Assembly: GCA_000702245.1 (NCBI GenBank)
Contig: JNKY01000010.1
Span: 62,001-126,000, forward strand
Source of the DNA: Lachnospiraceae bacterium C6A11
GTDB taxonomy: Bacteria > Bacillota > Clostridia > Lachnospirales > Lachnospiraceae
DNA length: 64,000 bases
Reading direction: 5' to 3'
The notes under the pieces: model-generated
What the model was told of the DNA's origin: nothing
The model's database searches: none
What the model saw: only the letters and a program-made list of their open reading frames with translations
Program-made: the position numbers and the translations under genes
In this document: positions 35,084 to 42,725 of the stretch, in pieces
How the letters are laid out: each line of letters begins with the position of its first letter
Position numbering within the stretch: position 1 is the first letter of the stretch

Positions 35084-36305
35084 TCATGAAGAATTCGATA
35101 AAATCCAGGCAAGTGGCAACTCAGATAATAATCTGGATACAGAAGAGGTTCTGACACGTGATACAAGCATGAGAACTGCAAATATAAGAATATCGGAAGT
35201 AAATGTTGCTAAAAAAAATAATAAAAAGCTGGGTGTCCAGGCTGGTGATACAGTAATAATCACAAAGGAAGAAATTGTTAAAACACTTGAAGACTGGGCA
35301 AAAACTAAAGATATAAAATACTATCTGGCTGAGCATTACGCAAACCCGCAAAATAAGCACTGGCACTTGGTGATCGAGTTTCCGGACAATTCGGTATGTA
35401 AATTTTCAACTGTAAAAAATAAGTTTCCTTATGGTGATATTGAGACTTGTAAATATGGTGTTAAGAACTGCGTGCAGTATTTGGTTCATCTTAATAATCC
35501 GGAGAAATATCAGTATTCCTGGGATGAGGTAATCTCAAATTCAAATAAGCTGGAGACTTATAAGATCGAAGGCAAGCGTACTAAAAAAATTAAGATTGAT
35601 TACATTATAAAGCAGATTCTTGCAGGTAAAATTAAAGAGTATGAGATCGCTGATAAAATCGAAGGTGGTCTTTATACTCTGTACGGAAGCAGAATTAAAA
35701 GAGCCTTCGAGTATAAAAATGAAGAGTCTGTAATTCTGACAGATCGCAATCTGCAGGTATATGTTTTGCAAGGTCCGCCACGTGCAGGAAAATCTTCGTT
35801 TTGTAAAGTGTGGGCTAAGAAACATCATAAAAGCATTTGCTTCTCGTCGCCCGGAAAAAACTCTTCAGATGAGTTCCGCGGGCAGGAAATTTATGTATTC
35901 GATGATCACGATTATACAGATACACCTATAGAGTGGATGAAGAAAATCCTTGATCCTCACAATAATACAGTACTTCCGGCGAGATACCATAATATAAATT
36001 TAAAAAATGTTGATACTATTTTTATCTGTACAAATACCCCGATTCTTGATTGGTATAAATCAGAATCTGCCAATGACAGAAAAGCTTTCTTCAAACGCAT
36101 CTCATACGTGCTCGATTTTGAGAATATGTCATCTGATTATGTTGGTACATATACAGTGAATGAGTTTGTATATTCTGAAACTGGTGAAATCGGGTTAAAA
36201 ACTGTTGATAATATCAAGCATATATTTGATATTAAAAAATATTATGATGTTACGACAACAGAACAGAGAAAAAATGAGTTTGTGCATGATCTGGATAATA
36301 TGTAA
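35067..36305 (+). CDS. Rep: HUH endonuclease fused to SF3 helicase (pCRESS-like)
   Basis: Rolling-circle replication initiator or relaxase of 412 residues. The N-terminal nicking domain shows the two-histidine motif HWH (98-100) and the tyrosine motif YLVHLNNPEKYQY (Y138), a pattern like the pMV158/pLS1 Rep_2 family. The C-terminal part is a superfamily-3 helicase: Walker A GPPRAGKS (236-243), Walker B EIYVFDDHD (274-282) and motif C FICTNTP (N323). This HUH-plus-SF3 layout is shared by phytoplasma and other pCRESS plasmids and by eukaryotic CRESS-DNA viruses. In streptococcal mobilizable elements similar Rep-type proteins act as relaxases. Confidence 0.88.
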   Translation: MEELNNHEEFDKIQASGNSDNNLDTEEVLTRDTSMRTANIRISEVNVAKKNNKKLGVQAGDTVIITKEEIVKTLEDWAKTKDIKYYLAEHYANPQNKHWHLVIEFPDNSVCKFSTVKNKFPYGDIETCKYGVKNCVQYLVHLNNPEKYQYSWDEVISNSNKLETYKIEGKRTKKIKIDYIIKQILAGKIKEYEIADKIEGGLYTLYGSRIKRAFEYKNEESVILTDRNLQVYVLQGPPRAGKSSFCKVWAKKHHKSICFSSPGKNSSDEFRGQEIYVFDDHDYTDTPIEWMKKILDPHNNTVLPARYHNINLKNVDTIFICTNTPILDWYKSESANDRKAFFKRISYVLDFENMSSDYVGTYTVNEFVYSETGEIGLKTVDNIKHIFDIKKYYDVTTTEQRKNEFVHDLDNM

Positions 36306-36317
36306 GGTGGTGGTCAT

Positions 36318-36518
36318 ATGGTTAATTCTCCAACTCCGATTTATCAGAAGTGTGCACTTACAATTGAAGAAGCTGCAGATTACAGCAATATAGGCCAGAA
36401 CAAAATATCAGAATTATTAAAAATGCCGCGATGTACATTTGTTTTATATGTCGGTCGGAAGAAACTTATTAAGCGCAAGGAATTTGAAGAGTTCATTTCA
36501 AAAAGCGTAGAGCTGTAA
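36318..36518 (+). CDS. xis: Excisionase (Tn916 Xis-like)
   Basis: A 66-residue winged-helix protein of the Tn916 Xis type: CALTIEEAADYSNIGQNKISELL forms the helix-turn-helix and FVLYVGRKKLIKRKEFEEFI the wing and last helix. Such proteins direct the integrase toward excision. It follows rep by 12 bases and precedes the integrase, the usual order. Confidence 0.85.
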   Translation: MVNSPTPIYQKCALTIEEAADYSNIGQNKISELLKMPRCTFVLYVGRKKLIKRKEFEEFISKSVEL

Positions 36519-36542
36519 AAATACAAAAAAAACACTGATTTT

Positions 36543-36590
36543 GAAGCCCTGGTTTGGTATAATAAAATTACTATATCGGGGCTTCTTTTT
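36543..36590 (+). terminator. Hairpin terminator between xis and int
   Basis: Seven-bp stem GAAGCCC (36543-36549) / GGGCTTC (36579-36585) followed by TTTTT. The loop contains TATAAT at 36558-36563, a possible -10 box for the integrase gene, although no good -35 is seen at the right distance. Confidence 0.65.
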
Positions 36591-36610
36591 ATGTAAAGGA
36601 GCTGATATTA

Positions 36611-37738
36611 ATGGGAAAAAATCTTAATGGCAACGAGTTAGGGAAAGGACTGACTCAGGAAAAAACCGGACTATACTTAGCACGGTATGTTGATCGAAAC
36701 GGAAAAAGACAAAGCAAGCGGTTTAAAAAATTACAAGAAGCGCGGAAGTGGTTGGCTGACAGTATATTTCTTGACGAACATAGCAATCCCATGTATCCCG
36801 GAAATATGACATGTAACGCCTGGTTTGCCACCTGGATAGAGATGAAAAAAACATCGGTGCGTCCGGGAACCATAGAAGTATATACTTCATATTACAATAA
36901 TACTGTTAAAGATATTATCGGCGATATGCAGTTATCTGATGTAAAGCCTATACAATGCCAAATGATCTTATCAAAAATGGCTGAACGAGGATATCATCAG
37001 GGTACAATAAAGCATACGCGCATTGTCTTGTACGGTATGTTTGAAGCCGCAAGGGAAAATGACATTATTATTTCTAATCCGATGAAGCGTTCTTTAAAAA
37101 TTGAGATTGGCAAACCTGCAAAAGTTAGAGAAGCATTATCGTTGGAAGATCAGAAGAAACTCTTCAAAACATTGATCGGTCACAAGTACGAGAATCAATA
37201 CTGCTTTGCTATGCAGACAGGACTTCGCGTCGGTGAGCTTGTCGGTCTTAAATTTGAAGATGCCGATCTCAAAAATAGGACCTTGAGAATTCGTCGAACA
37301 ATGAAGTATGATCATACTTCAAAGGAATGGAGAAGCGGACCTCCGAAAAGTGCTGCCGGAAATAGAACGATACCTTTAACTGATCTGGCGATTGATATTC
37401 TGAAGAAGCAAAAGGAACAGAACAGTAAACTCAAAGTCGTTCCGTTAGAATTCAGAGAGTATGTATTTATTGATGAAAGTGGTCTGATAAAATACGGCTC
37501 TTATGATTCGGCTTTAGGTTGGGTGTGTAAAAAGATCGGCATAAAATCTATTACCATGCACAATTTGCGCCACACGTTCGCAACGAGATGTGTTCAGTCA
37601 GGTATGGCGCCAAAAACCTTGCAAACGATACTTGGCCATTCAACGATAAATGTAACTATGGATTTGTATGTGCATACGACGGAAGAAGAAAAATTTAGAG
37701 AAATCGACAAGGTATCAGAAATGTTAAAGGTCATTTAA
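36611..37738 (+). CDS. int: Tyrosine integrase
   Basis: Site-specific recombinase of 375 residues, Tn916-Int-like. The N-terminal about 60 residues are an arm-binding (AP2-type) domain, followed by a SAM-like core-binding domain (about 70-160) and the catalytic domain with the Arg in QTGLRVGELVGL, the HNLRHTFATR block (H-x-x-R) and HSTINVTMDLYVH with the nucleophilic tyrosine. AAAGGAG precedes the ATG. It lies at the right end of the element, as usual. Confidence 0.95.
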   Translation: MGKNLNGNELGKGLTQEKTGLYLARYVDRNGKRQSKRFKKLQEARKWLADSIFLDEHSNPMYPGNMTCNAWFATWIEMKKTSVRPGTIEVYTSYYNNTVKDIIGDMQLSDVKPIQCQMILSKMAERGYHQGTIKHTRIVLYGMFEAARENDIIISNPMKRSLKIEIGKPAKVREALSLEDQKKLFKTLIGHKYENQYCFAMQTGLRVGELVGLKFEDADLKNRTLRIRRTMKYDHTSKEWRSGPPKSAAGNRTIPLTDLAIDILKKQKEQNSKLKVVPLEFREYVFIDESGLIKYGSYDSALGWVCKKIGIKSITMHNLRHTFATRCVQSGMAPKTLQTILGHSTINVTMDLYVHTTEEEKFREIDKVSEMLKVI

Positions 37739-37739
37739 G

Positions 37740-37780
37740 ATGGTACAGAAAATGGTACACCTGCTACGGTGGGTGTACCA
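37740..37780 (+). repeat. TGGTACAC arm-type repeats, right end of element
   Basis: ATGGTACA occurs at 37740 and 37752 (12-base period), with the inverted GGTGTACCA at 37772-37780. The set mirrors the left-end repeats. The remaining gap to 38005 holds the putative right core AAGGCTTT (37798-37805) and AT-rich sequence with no supported gene. Confidence 0.7.
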
Positions 37781-38005
37781 GAAAAGTAAGTATTTACAAG
37801 GCTTTTTGAGGCATTTAATATTTATTGTGATATCTTTTAGGATAAAAGAAGGATTTCATTATTATCAGGCAAGGAAAATTATTAGAGAATTAAATCTAAA
37901 ATATCTCAAAGTAACATTAAAGAAAACAAAAGAAAGCTTATAAATATACTCTTGGACGAGTATTTCAAAAATAACACTAATTAAAAAATATATTGGAGCA
38001 AAATA

Positions 38006-38581
38006 ATGGCACTTTACAGAATTAAAGACATAACAGAAGCAGATTACGGATGTGAGGAGCGACTTGACGGACCTCACGCATTGCTTAGATTCGAAGATGG
38101 AAGCAGTGTGGAGGTTACGGAAAGCTGGATAGCTGAAAAAGGAATCGAAGAAGGAAAACTTGTCTGGATCAGCGAGGACGGCAAGGTCAGCAAAGCCATC
38201 GAGGTTGTTGCGGCAGTGATAAGGCACGGTGACAGGATATTTGCAACGCAGCGAGGATACGGGGAGTTCAAGGATCGCTGGGAGTTTCCGGGCGGAAAGA
38301 TGGAGCCGGGAGAGGCGCCTGAAGCGGCTCTTAAGAGGGAGATTAAGGAAGAGCTGGATACGGATATTCAGGTTGGCGAACTGATCAAGACTGTTGACAC
38401 GGACTATCCGAATTTTCACATTACGATGCATGTTTTCTGGTGCAGCATAGTGAGTGGAGAGCTGAAGCTTTTGGAGCACGAAGCGGCTAAATGGGTGGAG
38501 CTGGATGAGAAGCTTCCGGAGGCGGTTGACTGGCTGCCGGCGGACCTCGAGGTCGTGCAGGAGATGCTGAATCAAAATTGA
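38006..38581 (+). CDS. NUDIX hydrolase (MutT-like)
   Basis: Nucleoside diphosphate-X hydrolase of 191 residues. The Nudix box is complete: G-KMEPG-E-x7-REIKEEL (around residues 98-120), with the metal-binding glutamates present. The N-terminal 65 residues are an extra small domain. The pattern IFATQRGYGEFKDRWEFPGGK is like 8-oxo-dGTP/CTP pyrophosphohydrolases, so nucleotide-pool cleaning is plausible. It is the first host gene after the integrated element. Confidence 0.93.
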   Translation: MALYRIKDITEADYGCEERLDGPHALLRFEDGSSVEVTESWIAEKGIEEGKLVWISEDGKVSKAIEVVAAVIRHGDRIFATQRGYGEFKDRWEFPGGKMEPGEAPEAALKREIKEELDTDIQVGELIKTVDTDYPNFHITMHVFWCSIVSGELKLLEHEAAKWVELDEKLPEAVDWLPADLEVVQEMLNQN

Positions 38582-38769
38582 CGCTGTACTATTGATTGGA
38601 CGGAGAAGATGTGGTAAGGGTTATTGTGGAGTGTGATGTTACGGCATCAAATAAAGTAATCAATAAATCTATTGATGATTTCGATTGGAAATACTTCCGT
38701 GAGAAATCGATTAGCGATGGTTTTGAAACGTTAAAGAATTATGCTATAAGCAAATGGGGGGGAGTAACT

Positions 38770-39732
38770 ATGCAGGAAATATCGATTAAAGACATTGAAA
38801 ATATTAAGATCGGGCAGGTTGAGGATGCAGCGGCCGGAACGGGCTGCACTGTATTTATCTGCGAGAAGGGAATGAGAGCCGGACTGGATGTGAGAGGCGG
38901 CGGACCTGCTTCGAGGGACAGCCAGCTGCTGAATCCGCTGATGGCGGCGCAGGAGATCCATAGCGTGGTGCTGTCGGGCGGCAGTGCATTTGGACTTGGT
39001 GCGGCAAATGGCGTACAGAAATACCTGGAGGAGAAGGGCATCGGCTTCGACGTGGGCGTTACGAAGGTGCCACTGGTTGTTCAGGCTGACCTTTTCGATC
39101 TGACTGTGGGTGATACATTTGTCAGGCCGGATGCGGAGATGGGCTACAAGGCGGCTGCTCTGGCGGATACCGAGCAGAATTATAAGGATGGCAATTTTGG
39201 CGCGGGCTGCGGCGCAACGGTCGGCAAGGTGCTTGGAATGGACTTTTGCATGAAGACCGGTATAGGAAGTTATGCGGTGCAGATCGGTGATTTTAAGATT
39301 GGTGCGGTTGTTGCGGTCAATGCGCTGGGTGATATTTTCGACTACAAGAATTGTAAGAAGATTGCCGGACTGCTCAGTGAGGACAAGAAGGGCTTCCGCG
39401 ACACGGTCGAGGTGATGAAGTCCAGTCTCAAGGTTGTTGAAAATAAGTTCACGGGAAATACAACGCTTGGCATCGTGATCACAAATGCTGAGTTCAACAA
39501 GACGCAGCTCTGCAAGATCGCGGGGATGGCGCATGATGGTTATGCAAGATCGATCAGACCGGTGCATACGTCGGCTGACGGTGACAGCATATTTGCGGTG
39601 TCTGTTGGGGATGTTAAGGTCGACCAGGATCTTGTGGGCACGCTTGCGGCAGATGTTATGAGCGAGGCAATCATCAGAGCTGTCACAAGTGCTGAGAGCG
39701 CGTACGGTTTTCCGGCGTCAAAAAACATATAG
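38770..39732 (+). CDS. P1 family peptidase (DmpA-like aminopeptidase)
   Basis: N-terminal-nucleophile-like hydrolase of 320 residues, related to DmpA L-aminopeptidase/D-esterase. The conserved blocks are GMRAGLDVRGGGPASRD, SGGSAFGLGAANGV and the self-cleavage/nucleophile region GNTTLGIVITN. The open frame runs upstream to 38596 without a stop, but ATG 38770 has a GGGGGGAG site and gives the family length. The macro-domain gene begins 9 bases after the stop, so the two share a transcript. Confidence 0.92.
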   Translation: MQEISIKDIENIKIGQVEDAAAGTGCTVFICEKGMRAGLDVRGGGPASRDSQLLNPLMAAQEIHSVVLSGGSAFGLGAANGVQKYLEEKGIGFDVGVTKVPLVVQADLFDLTVGDTFVRPDAEMGYKAAALADTEQNYKDGNFGAGCGATVGKVLGMDFCMKTGIGSYAVQIGDFKIGAVVAVNALGDIFDYKNCKKIAGLLSEDKKGFRDTVEVMKSSLKVVENKFTGNTTLGIVITNAEFNKTQLCKIAGMAHDGYARSIRPVHTSADGDSIFAVSVGDVKVDQDLVGTLAADVMSEAIIRAVTSAESAYGFPASKNI

Positions 39733-39741
39733 AGGGACGAT

Positions 39742-40800
39742 ATGTCGTTTAAGATAGTTCGTAATGATATAACAAAAATGAATACTGATGCTATCGTAAA
39801 TACGGCTAATCAGCTGCCAATCGTCGGTACGGGCTGCGACACGGCTGTTTACGAGGCGGCCGGCCGCGAGGAACTTCTGAAATACAGGAAGGAGCATATC
39901 GGAGCGGTCGATGAGGGCGAGGTATTTATCACGCCGGGCTTTAAGCTTCGAGCAAGGTACATCATCCATGCGGTGAGTCCGGTTTATCTTGGCGGGCAGG
40001 ACGGCGAGGAAGAGAAGCTGCGCTCCTGCTACAGGAAGAGTCTGCAGCTGGCGAAGGAGAATGGTCTTAAGTCGATTGCATTTCCACTGATATCTACAGG
40101 GAGCTTTGGTTATCCGAAGGAAGAGGGAATGCGCATCGCGGCAGACGAGATAAATGCATTTCTTCTGCATAACGAGATGCTGATTTATCTGGTCGTATTT
40201 GATGAGAAGTCGACGCGGCTTGGTGAGAAGCTGAGTCCGGGGCTGGAAGCATACATCGACAGAAATTACGTCGAGAAGAAGACGGAAGCTGAATATGCAG
40301 CAGAGAAAAGTGATTTCAGAAAACCGTCAATTTTTAGAAAAGCATTTTTCGGGCTCAAGCCGTTTGGCACAAATAAAGAACCGGTATGCCTGGCAGAAGA
40401 TTCGTATGTGGACTTTGAGGAGAAGCATGAGAGCAAACTTCAGGAGAGAATGAAGCATCTTTCGGATACATTTTCGGAGTATCTGATGTATCTGATAAAT
40501 AACAAGAAGCTGTCGAATGCAGATGTCTACAAGAGAGCTATCGTTGATAAGAAGGTTTTCTCGAAGATAAAGAACAATCCGGATTATCATCCGCAGAAGC
40601 TGACGGCGCTTTGCCTGTGTGTAGGCGCGAAGCTTAATCTTGATGAGACAAGGGACCTCTTGGCGAGGGCAGGATATGCGCTGTCGCCTTGTGACAAGAC
40701 GGACATCATTTTTTCTTATTTTATCGAGAATAAAATATATGACATGATCGAGCTGGACATCCAGCTTGAAGAGCATGGGCTGCCGTGTATCATTTCATAA
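39742..40800 (+). CDS. Macro-domain protein with C-terminal helical domain
   Basis: A 352-residue protein. Residues 1-165 are a macro domain (ADP-ribose binding or ADP-ribosyl hydrolysis) with DAIVNTANQ, GTGCDTAVYEAAG, and the phosphate loop PLISTGSFGYP. A variable linker leads to a helical domain (about 240-350, LSNADVYKRAIVDKKVFSKI ... LCLCVGAKLNLDETRDLLARAGYALSP) that looks like an XRE-type fold and that I recall as an add-on to other signalling proteins in Firmicutes. The substrate is uncertain. A terminator follows. Confidence 0.88.
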   Translation: MSFKIVRNDITKMNTDAIVNTANQLPIVGTGCDTAVYEAAGREELLKYRKEHIGAVDEGEVFITPGFKLRARYIIHAVSPVYLGGQDGEEEKLRSCYRKSLQLAKENGLKSIAFPLISTGSFGYPKEEGMRIAADEINAFLLHNEMLIYLVVFDEKSTRLGEKLSPGLEAYIDRNYVEKKTEAEYAAEKSDFRKPSIFRKAFFGLKPFGTNKEPVCLAEDSYVDFEEKHESKLQERMKHLSDTFSEYLMYLINNKKLSNADVYKRAIVDKKVFSKIKNNPDYHPQKLTALCLCVGAKLNLDETRDLLARAGYALSPCDKTDIIFSYFIENKIYDMIELDIQLEEHGLPCIIS

Positions 40801-40812
40801 TTCTAACGTTTT

Positions 40813-40841
40813 AAAAGGTCGTTCGCTGAGCGACCTTTTTT
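40813..40841 (+). terminator. Intrinsic terminator
   Basis: Twelve-bp stem AAAAGGTCGTTC / GAGCGACCTTTT (one G-U pair) with a three-base loop and a T-run. Confidence 0.9.
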
Positions 40842-40970
40842 ATTATCTCATATCGTATAATGACCTCAGAAACAAGGAAACACAGCTCGGGTGGCTCAGA
40901 ATCAAGCCGGCGCAGTGGTTCAAAATCAAACGAGCGGAGCTGGAAATCAGAGAAAAAGGAGGACAACATT

Positions 40971-41639
40971 ATGCGTAAGGGATTAACAGAGGTAGTATTC
41001 ATACTTGACAGAAGTGGTTCGATGAGCGGACTTGAGAGTGATACGATAGGTGGTTTCAATTCGATGATCGAGAAGCAGAAGAGGGAAGAGGGCGAGGCGT
41101 ATATTTCGACAGTACTCTTCGACGATAAGTGCGAGGTGCTTTATGACAGAGTACCGATCGCGAAGGTTGAGCCGATGAACGATAATCAGTATTTTGTGCG
41201 AGGCTGCACAGCACTTCTGGATGCGATCGGCGGCGCGATCCACCACATCGGAAACGTTCACAAATACGCTCGCGAGGAGGACCGCCCGGAGAAGACTCTC
41301 TTCATCATCACAACGGACGGCATGGAGAACGCAAGCCGCAGCTACAGCTACGATAAGGTAAAGAAAATGGTGCAGAGGCAGACGGAGAGATATGGCTGGG
41401 AGTTCATCTTCCTCGGTGCAAATATCGACGCAATCGCCGAAGCCGGCAGATTTGGTATCCAGGCCAGCAGAGCAGTCAACTACGAGTGCGACAGCGTCGG
41501 AACAGCTCTCAACTTCAGTGTTGTATCTGAGGTTATGACAAAGTTCAGAAAAGCAACGGGCAAGGCTGAGGCGTGCGGGGTACTGGACGAGGGCCTCGAT
41601 GATATCAGAGATGACTACAGCAGAAGACATAAGAAGTAG
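40971..41639 (+). CDS. VWA domain protein (TerY-like)
   Basis: A 222-residue cytoplasmic von Willebrand factor A protein. The metal-ion-dependent adhesion site is complete: DRSGSMSG near the N-terminus, the Thr in GCTALLDAIGG and the Asp in TTDGMEN. The closest type by layout is TerY of tellurium-resistance/stress clusters. An open frame continues upstream to 40860, but ATG 40971 has an AAAGGAGG site. No other ter genes are present; the neighbour is a macro-domain protein. Confidence 0.9.
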   Translation: MRKGLTEVVFILDRSGSMSGLESDTIGGFNSMIEKQKREEGEAYISTVLFDDKCEVLYDRVPIAKVEPMNDNQYFVRGCTALLDAIGGAIHHIGNVHKYAREEDRPEKTLFIITTDGMENASRSYSYDKVKKMVQRQTERYGWEFIFLGANIDAIAEAGRFGIQASRAVNYECDSVGTALNFSVVSEVMTKFRKATGKAEACGVLDEGLDDIRDDYSRRHKK

Positions 41640-41642
41640 GCT

Positions 41643-42542
41643 CTACTTGGCCAGTCTCTTCAGGATATCGATGTACTCCCTGGTAAGATTTGAAGGGTGG
41701 ATGGTGGACGGCAGGATGTAGCCGATCTCCATGTAGTCGTCAACTAGAAGCGGACGCGCAACTATATTTGGACCGTTCAGCTCCTCACTGATGACACCGC
41801 TGCAGATGGTGTAGCCGTCCATGCCGATCAGAAGGTTGAAAAGTGTCGCCCTGTCGCGGACAAGAAGCTCCCTGTCGGAGTCCACGGTGCTTAGTATTTC
41901 CTCGGAAAAGTAGAAGGAATTATGGCTGCCCTGCTCATAGGAAAGCCTAGGGAACGGCTTCAGATCATCAAGTGTTATGCACTTCTTCTTCGCGAGAGGC
42001 GAGTTCTTGCCAACAAATACATGAGGCTTTGCGCGGAACAGTGACTCGAAAACGAGGCTGTTGTCGCGCAGAGTCTTTTTTATTACGGTCTCGTTGAAGC
42101 TGTTCATGTATATCACACCTATTTCACTTCGCATATGGGCCACATCGTCGATGATGTCGTAGGTCTGGGTCTCACGCATGTGGAACTCGTATTTGTCCCC
42201 ACCGAAGCGCTTCAGAAGCTCGACGAAGGCTTCAACAACGAAGGAGTAGTGCTGTGAGGAAACACAGAAACGCAGTTTTCCTCTACTGTTTCCTGCATAG
42301 CGCTCTTCAATCAGATCGGTCTGCTCGAGTATCTGACGGGAGTAGCCCAGAAACTCTTCACCCTCAGGTGTGACCTCTATTCCTTTTTTGGTCCTTTTAA
42401 ATATGATTATGCCGTATTCCTTCTCAAGCTCCTGGATGGCAGCGGTGAGACTTGGCTGCGCGATGTACAGGCGCTTTGCGGCTTCAGTGATATTTCCGGT
42501 GTCGGCTACAACGGTAACGTAGCGCAGTTGCTTTAAGGTCAT
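41643..42542 (-). CDS. LysR family transcriptional regulator
   Basis: A 299-residue regulator with an N-terminal winged helix (TLKQLRYVTVVADTGNITEAAKRLYIAQPSLTAAI) and a periplasmic-binding-protein-like effector domain (about 90-290). It is divergent from metE with 183 bases between, so metE is its most likely target, by analogy with MetR/MetE pairs. The start at 42542 is preceded on its own strand by a TAAGGAGGAA site. Confidence 0.94.
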   Translation of the reverse strand: MTLKQLRYVTVVADTGNITEAAKRLYIAQPSLTAAIQELEKEYGIIIFKRTKKGIEVTPEGEEFLGYSRQILEQTDLIEERYAGNSRGKLRFCVSSQHYSFVVEAFVELLKRFGGDKYEFHMRETQTYDIIDDVAHMRSEIGVIYMNSFNETVIKKTLRDNSLVFESLFRAKPHVFVGKNSPLAKKKCITLDDLKPFPRLSYEQGSHNSFYFSEEILSTVDSDRELLVRDRATLFNLLIGMDGYTICSGVISEELNGPNIVARPLLVDDYMEIGYILPSTIHPSNLTREYIDILKRLAK

Positions 42543-42725
42543 GGTTATAGTTCCTCCTTATAACGAGCGATAGATGGATGCTATACAGATAAGACAAACA
42601 TAGATATTAACTATGATATACAGGCAAAATTATATATTTTACCTATCGATTTGTAAAGCATATACTCACGTTATCGAAATGAAATATGACATATTCGTAA
42701 AATTAAGAAAAGGTGGAAATACAAT
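42543..42725. promoter_or_regulatory. Divergent control region of the LysR gene and metE
   Basis: The interval is AT-rich and must hold both promoters. Near 42644-42682 two TATCGA half-sites (CTATCGATTTG and GTTATCGAAATG) are spaced about 30 bases, which might be LysR contacts. I see no SAM riboswitch or T-box features; the leader is too short for a T-box. Confidence 0.4.

Larger units (their letters stand above)
30563..37805 (+). mobile_element. Integrative and mobilizable element with CRESS-type Rep
   Basis: The element carries, in order, a small protein, an FtsK/TcpA-like ATPase, a surface-protein cargo gene, a small membrane protein, a 184-residue unknown, an HUH/SF3-helicase Rep, an excisionase and a tyrosine integrase, all on the plus strand. 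It is more AT-rich than the chromosome on either side. Paired 12-bp-period TGGTACAC repeats lie near both ends. The proposed limits rest on an 8-bp direct repeat AAGGCTTT (30563-30570 and 37798-37805) and are uncertain. No VirB4, VirB6 or other conjugation-channel gene is present, so transfer would need a helper, unless the FtsK-like protein moves double-stranded DNA as in actinomycete AICEs. Confidence 0.8.

Noticed and set aside
37740-37943. 67-codon frame after the integrase
   Set aside because: It starts one base after the integrase stop without a site and runs across the arm repeats and the likely crossover core.
38731-39567. 278-codon minus-strand open frame
   Set aside because: It is antisense to the P1 peptidase, which has family motifs and good start signals.
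42543-42725. SAM riboswitch or T-box before metE
   Set aside because: The 183-base interval has no conserved SAM-riboswitch or T-box sequence and is shared with a divergent regulator gene.
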